This document shows, piece by piece, positions 18,734 through 30,284 of a stretch of 64,000 nt of DNA. The notes below the pieces were generated by a model that saw nothing but the letters and a program-made list of their open reading frames with translations, was not told the DNA's origin and made no database searches. This DNA is from Crithidia expoeki. Taxonomy: Eukaryota > Euglenozoa > Kinetoplastea > Trypanosomatida > Trypanosomatidae. Numbering within the stretch: position 1 is the first letter of the stretch; each line of letters begins with the position of its first letter. The stretch lies in contig OESE01000170.1 in assembly GCA_900240875.1 (NCBI GenBank), forward strand, positions 7,501 to 71,500, read 5' to 3'. The position numbers were made by a program, and so were the translations under genes.

Positions 18734-21342
18734 CGGGACCCGAGGTGCTTGTGATACGCCATTCTCTTTTCTACTTGTCCAGGCTTCTTTTTTCTTTTCG
18801 CTTCCGGTTGATGTCGTTGTGACACGCATCGTGCTGTGCTTCTCGCGTCTCGTGCTGACTGCTTCTCTGCATGTGGCTGATGGGCAGCAAAGCAAAGCAC
18901 CATTCGCGGAGGCGACGCTGTTGCACAACAGCGCCGGGTGCGGTGTACAAGGCAGCGAGTGTCTTGGCCCCCCATTTCCTTGCTAAACGGGAGGAATGCG
19001 GGCGCTGGGGCTCTGCCCACGAAAGGGTGTGATCTGCTCTTTCTCACGAAACGAGTCCCTTTTTGGTTCCTTACTGCATGTGGCTTCTCTCATTGTTTGC
19101 TTGCTGGCCGACTGTCAGGCAAGCGCTTTAACTCCCTTCCTGTTGCCCGAGCGAGTACACGTGCTGGCGTGTGCAGTGTGCCATGAGCGACTTTCGAACG
19201 AGCCTCAACGAGGCTTTTTTGTTCCGCTCCTTCCTTTTCCTCGTTTGTAAAGAACGACGACGACACGTGCTGCTACTTCCTTCTTCTTCCGAGGGCCGTC
19301 ACCACTTCAAGCGTGCGGCGCACTGCGCTGCCGCCTGGCGCTGGGGGGAAACTGCCACGCGGGGAGTTTTTTTTCCCGTTCTGGTCTATGAAGAAGGTAC
19401 TTCGGCTTGATGTGCCGGTGCCCACCCGCCTCCTTTTGAGAAGCGCAGGTGCAACAACAGCCCCAACGTGGGTGGCACCACCGGGAGGCGCGTAGGGGAC
19501 TGGGTAACAAGCGCAAGAGTGGTGTGCTTTCCCCGATGCGTGCGACTGTGAACTTGCGACCGTGCTGTGCTCTCGGCGCTTCACCCCCTGCCTCCGATTA
19601 GCCGCTTCGGTGTGGATTCGCCTGGTAGGAATGATCCCATGCTGCCCAAACTCCAGTTTCCCGATCCTCCCTCTTCTCCAGCAACTACACTGACTCCCTC
19701 TCCCTCGTTTTTCTTCTCTCTGCCGCTGTGCTTTGTACATTCGTGTGACAGCGCAAACGACGTGGGCTTGCGTGCCTGCGTGCCTGCGTGGGGGGCGATT
19801 GAGCGTGCGGGTGCCTTTGTGTGTGTGTGTGTGCGTGTGCGTGTGGGCGCGGTGATGACCGAAACCGTTAGTTGTTTGCACATTTCCTGAGGGGACTCCC
19901 CCGGTGAACGACCTGACGACCATCTAAGAACACCAGCTGAGATGCGTGCCGCGTGGTGCTGTGCGTGCCGGGGGAACTACATGATTACGCTGCGTCTTCC
20001 ACCTAACGACACTTGATGATTATATGTGATGCAATCAATACTATACTACACCGAATTTGTCGGATGATGTTCCGCACGTGCTGCTGCTCTTGCTGCCTGC
20101 CTGCGACGTCGCGCGCCTGCGTGACGGTGCGTGCCTGTGCTTGTGTTTGTGTGCTGCACCTTCCGGGCAGGATGACGCCGTAGCTGCGGTGGTGCTGTGT
20201 CCAATCGGTGGTGCGAGATTGCTTTGCGTGTGTGCTGTGCTGTGTGTGGTGCGCGGTGAGGGTTTTGTGCACAGGTGATGATGTACAGAGTCTGCGAAAG
20301 ACGCAGGTCGCGGAGCTTCGGCTGTGCGCGCTCATTCAACTACTGTATTTACTGGGTGAACAATCTCTGATGTGCGTGGTGCGTGGCGGCTGGCTGTCGG
20401 CGGGTGTTGGCTGGCGCTTGGTGGTTGGCGTGTGGCGGACAATGATGCAGGCAAATCAATACTCACTCTGATGCGGAGCTGCACTGCGCTGCGGCCCGCT
20501 GTGCGGAAGCGAAGATAACATGCACTACCAGCTGATGTTTGGGCTGCACGCTGCGTTTGGTGCGCTTCTTAATGTGGCGCGTGAAGGAATGCGTGTGCGT
20601 GCTGTGTGATGTGGTGGCGGCTCCCGCGTGCTTGCGCTCGCAGAGTGGTGCGTGCTGCTTGCGCGAGTGTGTGTGCTGGTGTGCCGTGCGCAAGAGCGTG
20701 GCGCAGTGCTTACTTGTGGTGGAGGATCTGCACGTGCGTGGCCATGCAAGTGCTGCTGAGCTGATGGCGTTGGTGCTGGTGACGCTGCTTCCCAGTGACG
20801 GAAGTGCGGGGCCAGCAAATATTTGTCGCTGTCGCGCTTGCCGGCTGCGGTGTACCGAGTGGCTGCGAAAAAGAAAAGAAAACGGAAACAAAGCAAACGA
20901 ATCAAAGCAATAACTACGCGTGTTGTTTCTGTGCTGCGCTAAACACCGGCGCGGTTGCGTGCTGTGAGGAGCGCTGTTGCGCTGCGGCCGGTCTCCGTTG
21001 GTGCCGTGGTGTTGACGTTGCAGACAACGAAGCATCTGCGACTGCGTGCCGTGGTTTCTCGTCGTGCCAGCGGGTAGATTTCCCTGTTCACCGCCCCTGA
21101 CTCTTGCTGCGCACTCTTCCTCTCTTCTGTCTCCTCCCTGCCTTTGCACGTCTGCTTTGTTTTTATTGCAACGCCCCTCTCCGGTTGTACGACGGTTGCA
21201 CTGCTCCTAAAGCTAAAGCGGCACTCCAGTGTCAACTAAACACACAAGCGATAAGCTAGACAATCATACACTGTCTTCACCGGAAATAAAGCCCGTTTTT
21301 CCCCGGACATACGCAACTAACTCGTGTCTCAAGGCCTCCAAG
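18734..21342. other. spacer from copy 2 to copy 3 across the unit 1/2 boundary
   Basis: No gene is recognised. The left part is the 3' flank of the type B body, with a T-run of variable length near 19366-19375, a TG/CG microsatellite at about 19818-19848 and an AT-richer patch at about 20010-20055. From 20155 on it is the common leader with its pyrimidine tract and splice acceptors (about 21114-21229). Confidence 0.6.
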
Positions 21343-23160
21343 ATGAGCGACAGCAATTCGGGTAAGTCGGGTTCGGCGGCTTTCACGAACCTCCAGCCGG
21401 AGAGGCCGAGGAATTTCGATTCCGTGGACAAGGAGGATGCTCACCTTTCGCCAACTGTGGCACCTACGGTGGCCAGGGCTATAGATGACAAACGGGGTGC
21501 AGTTTTGCCTGAGGCCTTCAATATAGGGGAAGGCGTCAGTGAGAACCCGCAGAGATCTAACAGGGTTCCGTTCTTTTCCGCTGAGGTGTGGAAGGCTGTC
21601 ATTCCCATTTTTATTACCCCTGGCCTGTACGGGTACAACATTGGTCTTGTGGGCCCGTACTCGACGATCTACTCGTACGCGACGAACTGCCAGCTGTACG
21701 GCGCGCAGGCGTCGTGCGAGACGCTGTCGGGTGCGAAGTGCCAGTGGATGGAGGCGACGACTGTGAATGCGTCGTCGACGCTGGGACACGTGTGTGGGTG
21801 GAAGGCGCCGCGCACGACATGCTTCTTGAAGTACAGCAACGAGGCGGGCTGCAGCGCGGACAGCGACTGCGTGTGGAGCTACTCCGCTCTGACGTGCGGC
21901 AACAAGGTCGGGTACACGTCGATCCAGAGCGGCCTGTTCGCGGGCTCCATGATTATCGGTGCCACCGCCGGTTCATTCTTGGGCGGCTACCTGACGAAGT
22001 GGCTGGACTACCGCAAGAGCTTCCTTCTGATTGGTATTATCAGCCTGATCGGCGCTGTCCTGACGCACGTTGCGACGGGCATCTTCCAGTACTGGCTGCT
22101 GTTTGTTGCGCGCATCATCGTAGGCCTTGCGATGGGGTGGCAGGCGGTTGCCACACCGCATTACGTCGACAAGTACGCCCCTGTGGAGCACGCGAAGACT
22201 ATCGGGTCGTTCTTCCAGTGCGGCATTTCTTTTTTCATTTTCATAGCTGCCGTTTTCGGCATCTGCCTTGGTCAGACAATCGGGTATAACGCTAACAGCA
22301 ACCAGAATGTGATGGGCCGCATGCAGGGCTTGGTGTCCTTTTCGACGTTTCTGTCAGTGCTGGTGCTGTTCCTTCCTCTGGTGACGAGGGACGGCTATTC
22401 GCTGGCGAAGGGTGCGGACTACGAGGACGCCGACACCGCGGGCGGTAAGAAGGGTGCCGCGAAGAAGAAGTCCTACCCGATCTCGAAGATGATCGGCCCG
22501 ATCCTGAACGGTGTTGCGATGGCCAGTATTTGTCAGCTAACCGGCGTGAACGCGGAAATGAACTTTGCACCGACGATCATGTCGAACCTTGGCGTTCAGG
22601 CACTGGTGGGCAACATCATCGTGATGGCGTGGAATGCGTTGGCGACGTTCTTCGTGATCCCGTTGACGCGCCACTTCTCGATGCGGACGCTGTTCCTGTT
22701 CTGTGGCTTTGTTGGCTCGCTGTGCTGCCTGTTTCTGAGCGGTATTCCGGTATACCCCGGTGTGACGAAGTCGGAGAAGGCGGTGAACGGCATTGCCATC
22801 ACGGGTATTGCGATCTTCATTGCTCTGTACGAGTTGGGTGTGGGTCCGTGCTTCTATGTGCTCGCCGTGGACGTGTTCCCGGAGTCGTTCCGTCCGATCG
22901 GCTCGTCCATCACTGTTGGTGCGATGATGGCCTTTAACCTTGTGATCAACATCTGCTACCCGATCGCGACGGAGGGCATGTCCGGCGGTCCGTCGGGCAA
23001 CCAGAACAAGGGCCAGGCCATTGCGTTCATCTTCTTCGGGTGCATCGGTACGATCTCGGTTGTGATCGAGTACTTCTTCCTGCACCCGTGGGAGGAAAGC
23101 GACGAGGAGGTGGGTGCGGAGTCGGAGGAGCCCACGCCGAACGACGCCGAACGGCAGTAA
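21343..23160 (+). CDS. hexose (glucose) transporter, type A, intact
   Basis: This 605-residue sugar porter of the major facilitator superfamily resembles trypanosomatid glucose transporters (THT/GT), plasma-membrane hexose facilitators. The hydrophilic N terminus (1-82) is followed by TM1 (about 84-106) and a long extracellular loop (about 107-188) with eight cysteines (106, 125, 133, 151, 160, 170, 176, 185) and a possible glycosylation site at N142, typical of this subfamily. TM2-TM6 carry GGYLTKWLDYRKS (loop 2-3) and ARIIVGLAMGW (TM4). A lysine-rich cytosolic loop (about 348-382) precedes TM7 with QLTGVN (398-403). TM10-11 carry PESFRPIGSS (513-522), and an acidic tail follows TM12 (584-605). 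The start is the ATG at 21343; the upstream open frame begins at a GTG in the predicted 5' UTR. This is the only unbroken type A copy. Confidence 0.95.
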   Translation: MSDSNSGKSGSAAFTNLQPERPRNFDSVDKEDAHLSPTVAPTVARAIDDKRGAVLPEAFNIGEGVSENPQRSNRVPFFSAEVWKAVIPIFITPGLYGYNIGLVGPYSTIYSYATNCQLYGAQASCETLSGAKCQWMEATTVNASSTLGHVCGWKAPRTTCFLKYSNEAGCSADSDCVWSYSALTCGNKVGYTSIQSGLFAGSMIIGATAGSFLGGYLTKWLDYRKSFLLIGIISLIGAVLTHVATGIFQYWLLFVARIIVGLAMGWQAVATPHYVDKYAPVEHAKTIGSFFQCGISFFIFIAAVFGICLGQTIGYNANSNQNVMGRMQGLVSFSTFLSVLVLFLPLVTRDGYSLAKGADYEDADTAGGKKGAAKKKSYPISKMIGPILNGVAMASICQLTGVNAEMNFAPTIMSNLGVQALVGNIIVMAWNALATFFVIPLTRHFSMRTLFLFCGFVGSLCCLFLSGIPVYPGVTKSEKAVNGIAITGIAIFIALYELGVGPCFYVLAVDVFPESFRPIGSSITVGAMMAFNLVINICYPIATEGMSGGPSGNQNKGQAIAFIFFGCIGTISVVIEYFFLHPWEESDEEVGAESEEPTPNDAERQ

Positions 23161-26045
23161 TGCAGCCGCACCGGGTGGGATGGGGGCTTTCTGCGGCCTT
23201 GCCTTCACCCTGCCCTAATCGCCGTCTGTAACAAAAGGTCCCCGTGTTTTCTTCTGCGCGAGACAAGCCGCGTTTGTGTCGACGGACGCCGAAAGCCACG
23301 AAGCTGTAGCGAACATTAATGTTTCTTTTAAATTGTTTTCTTTTCCTCTCTTGCTGTTACCACGGTAATACACGTATACGATTTGCCGACCACACACCCG
23401 TTGGCACGCGCACACACCTCTTATTCTATTATTCTATATATATTTTCCGCCTCAGTCACCTATATATACATATATGTATATATATATGCTTGTTCTCCGC
23501 TCACCGTATAACATCTCGCCTCCCCCTCCTCCTTAGTATTGCGTTCCTCTTCTTGTAGCGATGCCTGCGACGTCAGCCGCTGCGCACCCTGCGCCGATGT
23601 CTGCTATGTGCGTACACGTGCGGCGCGTGGTGGTGCTGGTGGTTGCATGTGTGCTTCTGTCGGGCAGGGCTCGCACGAGCGGCCCTCACTGGTGTGTGAG
23701 TGGCCTGTCGCCGATGCTGTACGTCCCTCCCGCTGCTGACCCGTGAAGACGCACGTGCAGGACGTGGACTCCACCGCTGGCGCTGCGGTGCTGCTGCAAA
23801 ACGATTACCCAAAAACATTGTTTCTCTGAAATGCAAAAGCACGCCTTGAGAGTTCGTTTAATGCTGCTGTTATGTGCCTTCGCTCTGGTTTCATATTCGT
23901 TTTTGTTCGTGCCCCTTTTATTTGCTTTGTAAGACAATTGTTTGTGTGTGTGCGCGCTGCTGGTAGCGTGTGTTTGCGCACGGCAGCAATGCTTCCGTCC
24001 TGTAATCCGTGGGGTTGCTGTCGTGCGCAGCTACGCGACGGAAGTGTGGTTCGCGCGAGGATGTGCACCGCACTTGAGGCCTTTCTTTCTGATCCCTTCC
24101 CACAATTTTTAAGTCTTCTGTGAAAACGAAACTAGTGATCCCAATTATTCTCTCAGACTTTCATATTCTCGTTCTTTTTTGTTCTTGTGTAAGGTCTCCT
24201 GTACATGAGGTTTCCAGCTGCTCATTCACTAAGAACAGCAGAAGTGCTTCTCTTAGCTGAACTGAGCAGCAGTCCTTCGTCTATTTCTGTATCTTTGTGT
24301 GTGTGTTTCGGATTCTTGTACACCTCTGCCACCACCAATTCTATCCTTCCTAGTGATCTCAAAAGTGTTCTTTCATTGTTCTAAAACGTTGTTTTTTTCT
24401 TTTGTAAGGAAACGAGGTTTTAATATCTGCAACCCTTCGTCAGTAGAACTCGAAAAACAACAAGCGTTGTTCCCTGCATCTCTGTTGTATGACAACTGAG
24501 TGCAGGCTCCACCAACGGAGGGGAAAGCAGCGTGGACCTGTGCGTTTGTGTGCGTGCTCGGCGGTTATGCGGATTGCTCTTTGCACTTGATGCTAGGCAC
24601 AGCCGACTCGCATGTCGCAATTCCCTTTTCTATTCTGGCCAAAGTATCAAAGACAATTTATCCAATGAGAGCTTTGTTACAGAGACGTTTACACTGGGTG
24701 ATTAACCGCCCAACCTGTTGTTCCATCAGCTGTCTTTCCCTGCGCGGCCACATCACATGGCGCGCGTGTTCGTGTACGCCGCTGCCTTTCATTCTTATCT
24801 TTTCTGTCGAGCCTCTCGCAGCGAGGGAAAGACACTTTTTTTTTACCCAAAGGTCCATGTGCGCGGGCTCGGTGGCGGTGGAGGCCGAGCCTCGGAAGAG
24901 GACGGGCATGAACGCTTTTCTTTTGATTTGCGCTTTTCCCCTGTGATTCATTATTTCTGTGTTCCAGGTTTGCGGAGGCGGCTTGCCACGCGGAGGTGCG
25001 GTCTCTTCCCTCTATATATACATTTGCGTGGTGGGCGCGGGAGTCGTGCACTTGTGGCTCTACTGTCGTGGCTCCTCACGCGTGTCCCCGAGGCGCGCAC
25101 CGTGGCGCCCGCCGTGCCCTTTGTTGCGTCGGCACGTGGAACTCTCGAGGCACGGTCTTTGTTCCCGCTTGTGCATCCTGCCGCGTGCCCAGGACTGGGG
25201 CGGAGGGCGCGCGGCTGGCGCGTTGCCGCTCGGGACCCCGCAGACCATGTGTTTTTTTCCTACAGTTCCCAGAAGACACCCCGCACCGCCCGTGCACATA
25301 CACGCGCACGGGACTGCGTGCGGTTGTAGGGTGTGTACTCGCGTATGTGTGTAACTATGTGTGCTCCGTCACACGCACGCCCTAGGGTGCGTTCTCGCCC
25401 CGTTTTATTGCCGCAACTGTTGGATTAAACACAATAACCAAAATGTGTAGACATCAGTGAAACAAGGGCTGGCTCGAAGCAGGTGTGCGGTGAAGCCCGT
25501 CTGGTGCAATGTGGAAGCTGCGCGGTGCACTACCGCGGCCGCGTTTCACCTGAGCTGCGCAGATGCATTGGCTTTGTTGCCCTTTGCACTGCGAGCAATT
25601 GAACTGTGCGTGTGCATTTGTAGTGTTTTGCTGCGCAGTGCGAGGCTTCCTCGCGTGCGTGCGCACGCTGAGACGCGACCCCGTGTGACCCTGCTGACCG
25701 GACTGCCCTCTCCCATTCTGCTCTTCACTCTCGCACTTCCTTTCTTCCCCCCTACCTCCTGCCTGTCTCTGCCCTCTCTGGGGACTCACCGATGCGGTGT
25801 GCTGCCTCTGCTGCGGTGTTGCCTTTGCTCGCAACGCGCCACTGCTCGACCGCCTTCACAACGCCAACGCACACGTGCGCGGATGCACCCACCACTGCAC
25901 GCAAGACAGGTTGTGCAACACACGCACATTAGCGCCTTTGCACTTGAGCACCGCTTCCTCTTTTCTTCTCTGGTTACTTCGTTGCGAGTGCACCGGCTCT
26001 CCCTGTGGCCGCCCCACAACCCGCGGGCACCGCCTCTTCGCGGCC
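23161..26045. other. intra-unit spacer between transporter copies (unit 2)
   Basis: Same content as the unit 1 spacer. No gene; TA microsatellite at about 23459-23488. The stretch 24088-24497 is replaced by unrelated sequence in unit 5. Confidence 0.6.
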
Positions 26046-27676
26046 ACGGGCGGCGAATCGTCGACCAGCGATGCCCCGCCGGGAGGCAAGCAGCTGGATG
26101 GTGGCGAGCCGTCCTATTGCGGGTACAGTCGGTGTGCTGGCCCTGCACGGACGTGCTGAGTGACCGCGCGGATGCCGCGGAGGACGCTGGCGAGCGGGCA
26201 AGGCTCTTCTGCCGGCAGAGCTTCCTCGCTGCGAACCCCAACGTGCTGATCCCGTTGGTGTGCGGGTGCAACGTCGGCCTCGTCGGCCCCTACGTGACCC
26301 TGTGCTCGCACGCGCCGAGCTGCCACCCGTGCGCCGCGCACGACATGCTTCTTGAAGTACAGCAACGAGGCGGGCTGCAGCGCGGACAGCGACTGCCTGT
26401 GGAGCTACTCCGCGGGGACGTGCGCGAACAAGGTCGGGTACACGTCGATCCAGAGCGGCCTGTTCGCGGGCTCCATGATTATCGGTGCCACCATTGGATC
26501 GCTGATGGGCGGCTACCTGACGAAGTGGCTGGACTACCGCAAGAGCTTCCTTCTGATTGGTATTATCAGCCTGATCGGCGCTGTCCTGACGCACGTTGCG
26601 ACGGGCATCTTCCAGTACTGGCTGCTGTTTGTTGCGCGCATCATCGTAGGCCTTGCGATGGGGTGGCAGGCGGTTGCCACACCGCACTACACGAATAGGT
26701 TTTTCCCACCCACGCGGCGGAAAACAGCGGGTGCTCTTGTCCAAGCCCTTGGTGCATTTGGCGGCTTCGCTGCTGTCGTTTTGGGCATCTGCCGGGGCAA
26801 CACGATCGCGTTCAATGCCGACCGCAGCGATAGCCTGATGGGCCGCGTGCAGGGCTTTGCTTCTGTCACGACTGTGCGGTGGATTTCGGTGCTGCTGCTG
26901 CCATTTGTGCCGAAGGATGGATACTCGAAGGTCCCCGGTGTCAGCTACGCCGACACTGCTGGCGGTGGTGCACCCGAGCTGCGGTCGCAGACCACGAGGT
27001 ACTCGTTCTCGAGCATGATCGAGCTCGTGCTTGCCGGCATCACGATGGGGTGCACGCTGTAGCGGACGGGCATCAACGCGACATGAGCTTTGCGCCGACG
27101 ATCACGGCAGCCCCTGGCGCGGGCGGACTTGTGGGCAACGTCATCCTAATGGCGTGGAACGCGGTCACCGCGTTTGGGTTGATCCCGCTGTCGAAGAAGC
27201 TCTCGGTGCGGACGCTGTTTCTGACCTGCACGCTTGCTGGCTCGCTGTGCTGCCTGCTTCTCGGCGGCATCCCGGTGTACCCCGGCGTGACGGAGGTGGG
27301 GCGTGCGAGGGACGTGATTGCGGTCATCGGGATTGCGGTTTTGGCTGCGGCCTCTGAATGCGGCATCGGCCCGTGCTTCCTCGTGCTTGCCACGGACGTG
27401 TTGCCGGAGTGGTACCGCCCGATCGGCTCGTTGACCACGACCGGCGTGACGTTTGCGCTGACGGTTGTGGCCAGCATCTGCGACCCGATCGCGACGGTGG
27501 GTATCCCCGGCGGCCCGTCCGGGAACCGGGACAGGGGCCAGGCGGTGGCGCTGATTCTCTTCGGGTGCACCGGTACGATCTCGGTTGTGATCGAGTGCTT
27601 CCTCCTGCACCCGTGGGGGGACAGGCCCGATGGCATTCCCGAGCAGGCGTGTGATGCACCCGCGGCGATGAAGTGA
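26046..27676 (+). pseudogene. hexose transporter copy 4 (degenerate second-position copy, type B body)
   Basis: Same structure as copy 2. Remnants of a divergent N-terminal region lie in other frames (26046-26330). The conserved body runs from 26331, the shared TAG is at 27060-27062, the 1-nt frameshift follows, and an open C-terminal half from ATG 27083 to 27676 encodes TM7-12 ending in a short non-acidic tail. It lacks the normal N terminus, TM1 and most of the Cys-rich loop in frame, so no functional transporter is expected. Confidence 0.87.
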
Positions 27677-30284
27677 CGGGACCCGAGGTGCTTGTGATAC
27701 GCCATTCTCTTTTCTACTTGTCCAGGCTTCTTTTTTCTTTTCGCTTCCGGTTGATGTCGTTGTGACACGCATCGTGCTGTGCTTCTCGCGTCTCGTGCTG
27801 ACTGCTTCTCTGCATGTGGCTGATGGGCAGCAAAGCAAAGCACCATTCGCGGAGGCGACGCTGTTGCACAACAGCGCCGGGTGCGGTGTACAAGGCAGCG
27901 AGTGTCTTGGCCCCCCATTTCCTTGCTAAACGGGAGGAATGCGGGCGCTGGGGCTCTGCCCACGAAAGGGTGTGATCTGCTCTTTCTCACGAAACGAGTC
28001 CCTTTTTGGTTCCTTACTGCATGTGGCTTCTCTCATTGTTTGCTTGCTGGCCGACTGTCAGGCAAGCGCTTTAACTCCCTTCCTGTTGCCCGAGCGAGTA
28101 CACGTGCTGGCGTGTGCAGTGTGCCATGAGCGACTTTCGAACGAGCCTCAACGAGGCTTTTTTGTTCCGCTCCTTCCTTTTCCTCGTTTGTAAAGAACGA
28201 CGACGACACGTGCTGCTACTTCCTTCTTCTTCCGAGGGCCGTCACCACTTCAAGCGTGCGGCGCACTGCGCTGCCGCCTGGCGCTGGGGGGAAACTGCCA
28301 CGCGGGGATTTTTTTTTCCGTTCTGGTCTATGAAGAAGGTACTTCGGCTTGATGTGCCGGTGCCCACCCGCCTCCTTTTGAGAAGCGCAGGTGCAACAAC
28401 AGCCCCAACGTGGGTGGCACCACCGGGAGGCGCGTAGGGGACTGGGTAACAAGCGCAAGAGTGGTGTGCTTTCCCCGATGCGTGCGACTGTGAACTTGCG
28501 ACCGTGCTGTGCTCTCGGCGCTTCACCCCCTGCCTCCGATTAGCCGCTTCGGTGTGGATTCGCCTGGTAGGAATGATCCCATGCTGCCCAAACTCCAGTT
28601 TCCCGATCCTCCCTCTTCTCCAGCAACTACACTGACTCCCTCTCCCTCGTTTTTCTTCTCTCTGCCGCTGTGCTTTGTACATTCGTGTGACAGCGCAAAC
28701 GACGTGGGCTTGCGTGCCTGCGTGCCTGCGTGGGGGGCGATTGAGCGTGCGGGTGCCTTTGTGTGTGTGTGTGTGCGTGTGCGTGTGGGCGCGGTGATGA
28801 CCGAAACCGTTAGTTGTTTGCACATTTCCTGAGGGGACTCCCCCGGTGAACGACCTGACGACCATCTAAGAACACCAGCTGAGATGCGTGCCGCGTGGTG
28901 CCGTGCGTGCCGGGGGAACTACATGATTACGCTGCGTCTTCCACCTAACGACACTTGATGATTATATGTGATGCAATCAATACTATACTACACCGAATTT
29001 GTCGGATGATGTTCCGCACGTGCTGCTGCTCTTGCTGCCTGCCTGCGACGTCGCGCGCCTGCGTGACGGTGCGTGCCTGTGCTTGTGTTTGTGTGCTGCA
29101 CCTTCCGGGCAGGATGACGCCGTAGCTGCGGTGGTGCTGTGTCCAATCGGTGATGCGAGATTGCTTTGCGTGTGTGCTGTGCTGTGTGTGGTGCGCGGTG
29201 AGGGTTTTGTGCACAGGTGATGATGTACAGAGTCTGCGAAAGACGCAGGTCGCGGAGCTTCGGCTGTGCGCGCTCATTCAACTACTGTATTTACTGGGTG
29301 AACAATCTCTGATGTGCGTGGTGCGTGGCGGCTGGCTGTCGGCGGGTGTTGGCTGGCGCTTGGTGGTTGGCGTGTGGCGGACAATGATGCAGGCAAATCA
29401 ATACTCACTCTGATGCGGAGCTGCACTGCGCTGCGGCCCGCTGTGCGGAAGCGAAGATAACATGCACTACCAGCTGATGTTTGGGCTGCACGCTGCGTTT
29501 GGTGCGCTTCTTAATGTGGCGCGTGAAGGAATGCGTGTGCGTGCTGTGTGATGTGGTGGCGGCTCCCGCGTGCTTGCGCTCGCAGAGTGGTGCGTGCTGC
29601 TTGCGCGAGTGTGTGTGCTGGTGTGCCGTGCGCAAGAGCGTGGCGCAGTGCTTACTTGTGGTGGAGGATCTGCACGTGCGTGGCCATGCAAGTGCTGCTG
29701 AGCTGATGGCGTTGGTGCTGGTGACGCTGCTTCCCAGTGACGGAAGTGCGGGGCCAGCAAATATTTGTCGCTGTCGCGCTTGCCGGCTGCGGTGTACCGA
29801 GTGGCTGCGAAAAAGAAAAGAAAACGGAAACAAAGCAAACGAATCAAAGCAATAACTACGCGTGTTGTTTCTGTGCTGCGCTAAACACCGGCGCGGTTGC
29901 GTGCTGTGAGGAGCGCTGTTGCGCTGCGGCCGGTCTCCGTTGGTGCCGTGGTGTTGACGTTGCAGACAACGAAGCATCTGCGACTGCGTGCCGTGGTTTC
30001 TCGTCGTGCCAGCGGGTAGATTTCCCTGTTCACCGCCCCTGACTCTTGCTGCGCACTCTTCCTCTCTTCTGTCTCCTCCCTGCCTTTGCACGTCTGCTTT
30101 GTTTTTATTGCAACGCCCCTCTCCGGTTGTACGACGGTTGCACTGCTCCTAAAGCTAAAGCGGCACTCCAGTGTCAACTAAACACACAAGCGATAAGCTA
30201 GACAATCATACACTGTCTTCACCGGAAATAAAGCCCGTTTTTCCCCGGACATACGCAACTAACTCGTGTCTCAAGGCCTCCAAG
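27677..30284. other. spacer from copy 4 to copy 5 across the unit 2/3 boundary
   Basis: No gene; same 3' flank and common leader as other inter-unit spacers (TG microsatellite at about 28760-28790, splice tract at about 30056-30111). Confidence 0.6.

Larger units (their letters stand above)
11210..20154 (+). repeat. hexose-transporter tandem array, unit 1 (8945 bp, dimeric)
   Basis: Left boundary set where similarity to later units begins (the word TGCACCTTCCGGGC at 11210, 20155, 29097, 33502, 37907, 46722 and 51127). The unit holds a type A transporter copy (12398-14214, one-base frameshift) and a degenerate second copy (17104-18733). It is nearly identical to unit 2 throughout, including non-coding DNA. 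Confidence 0.92.
20155..29096 (+). repeat. hexose-transporter tandem array, unit 2 (8942 bp, dimeric)
   Basis: Holds an intact type A transporter (21343-23160) and a degenerate second copy (26046-27676). Nearly identical to unit 1; the few differences seen include the one-base deletion in copy 1, TA and T-run length changes, and the G-run in copy 2. Confidence 0.93.

Noticed and set aside
27073-27990. - strand open frame of 305 codons opposite the type B body (also at 31477, 35882, 44697, 49102)
   Set aside because: Shadow of GC-biased transporter codons on the other strand; breaks up in type A copies and encodes no recognisable protein.
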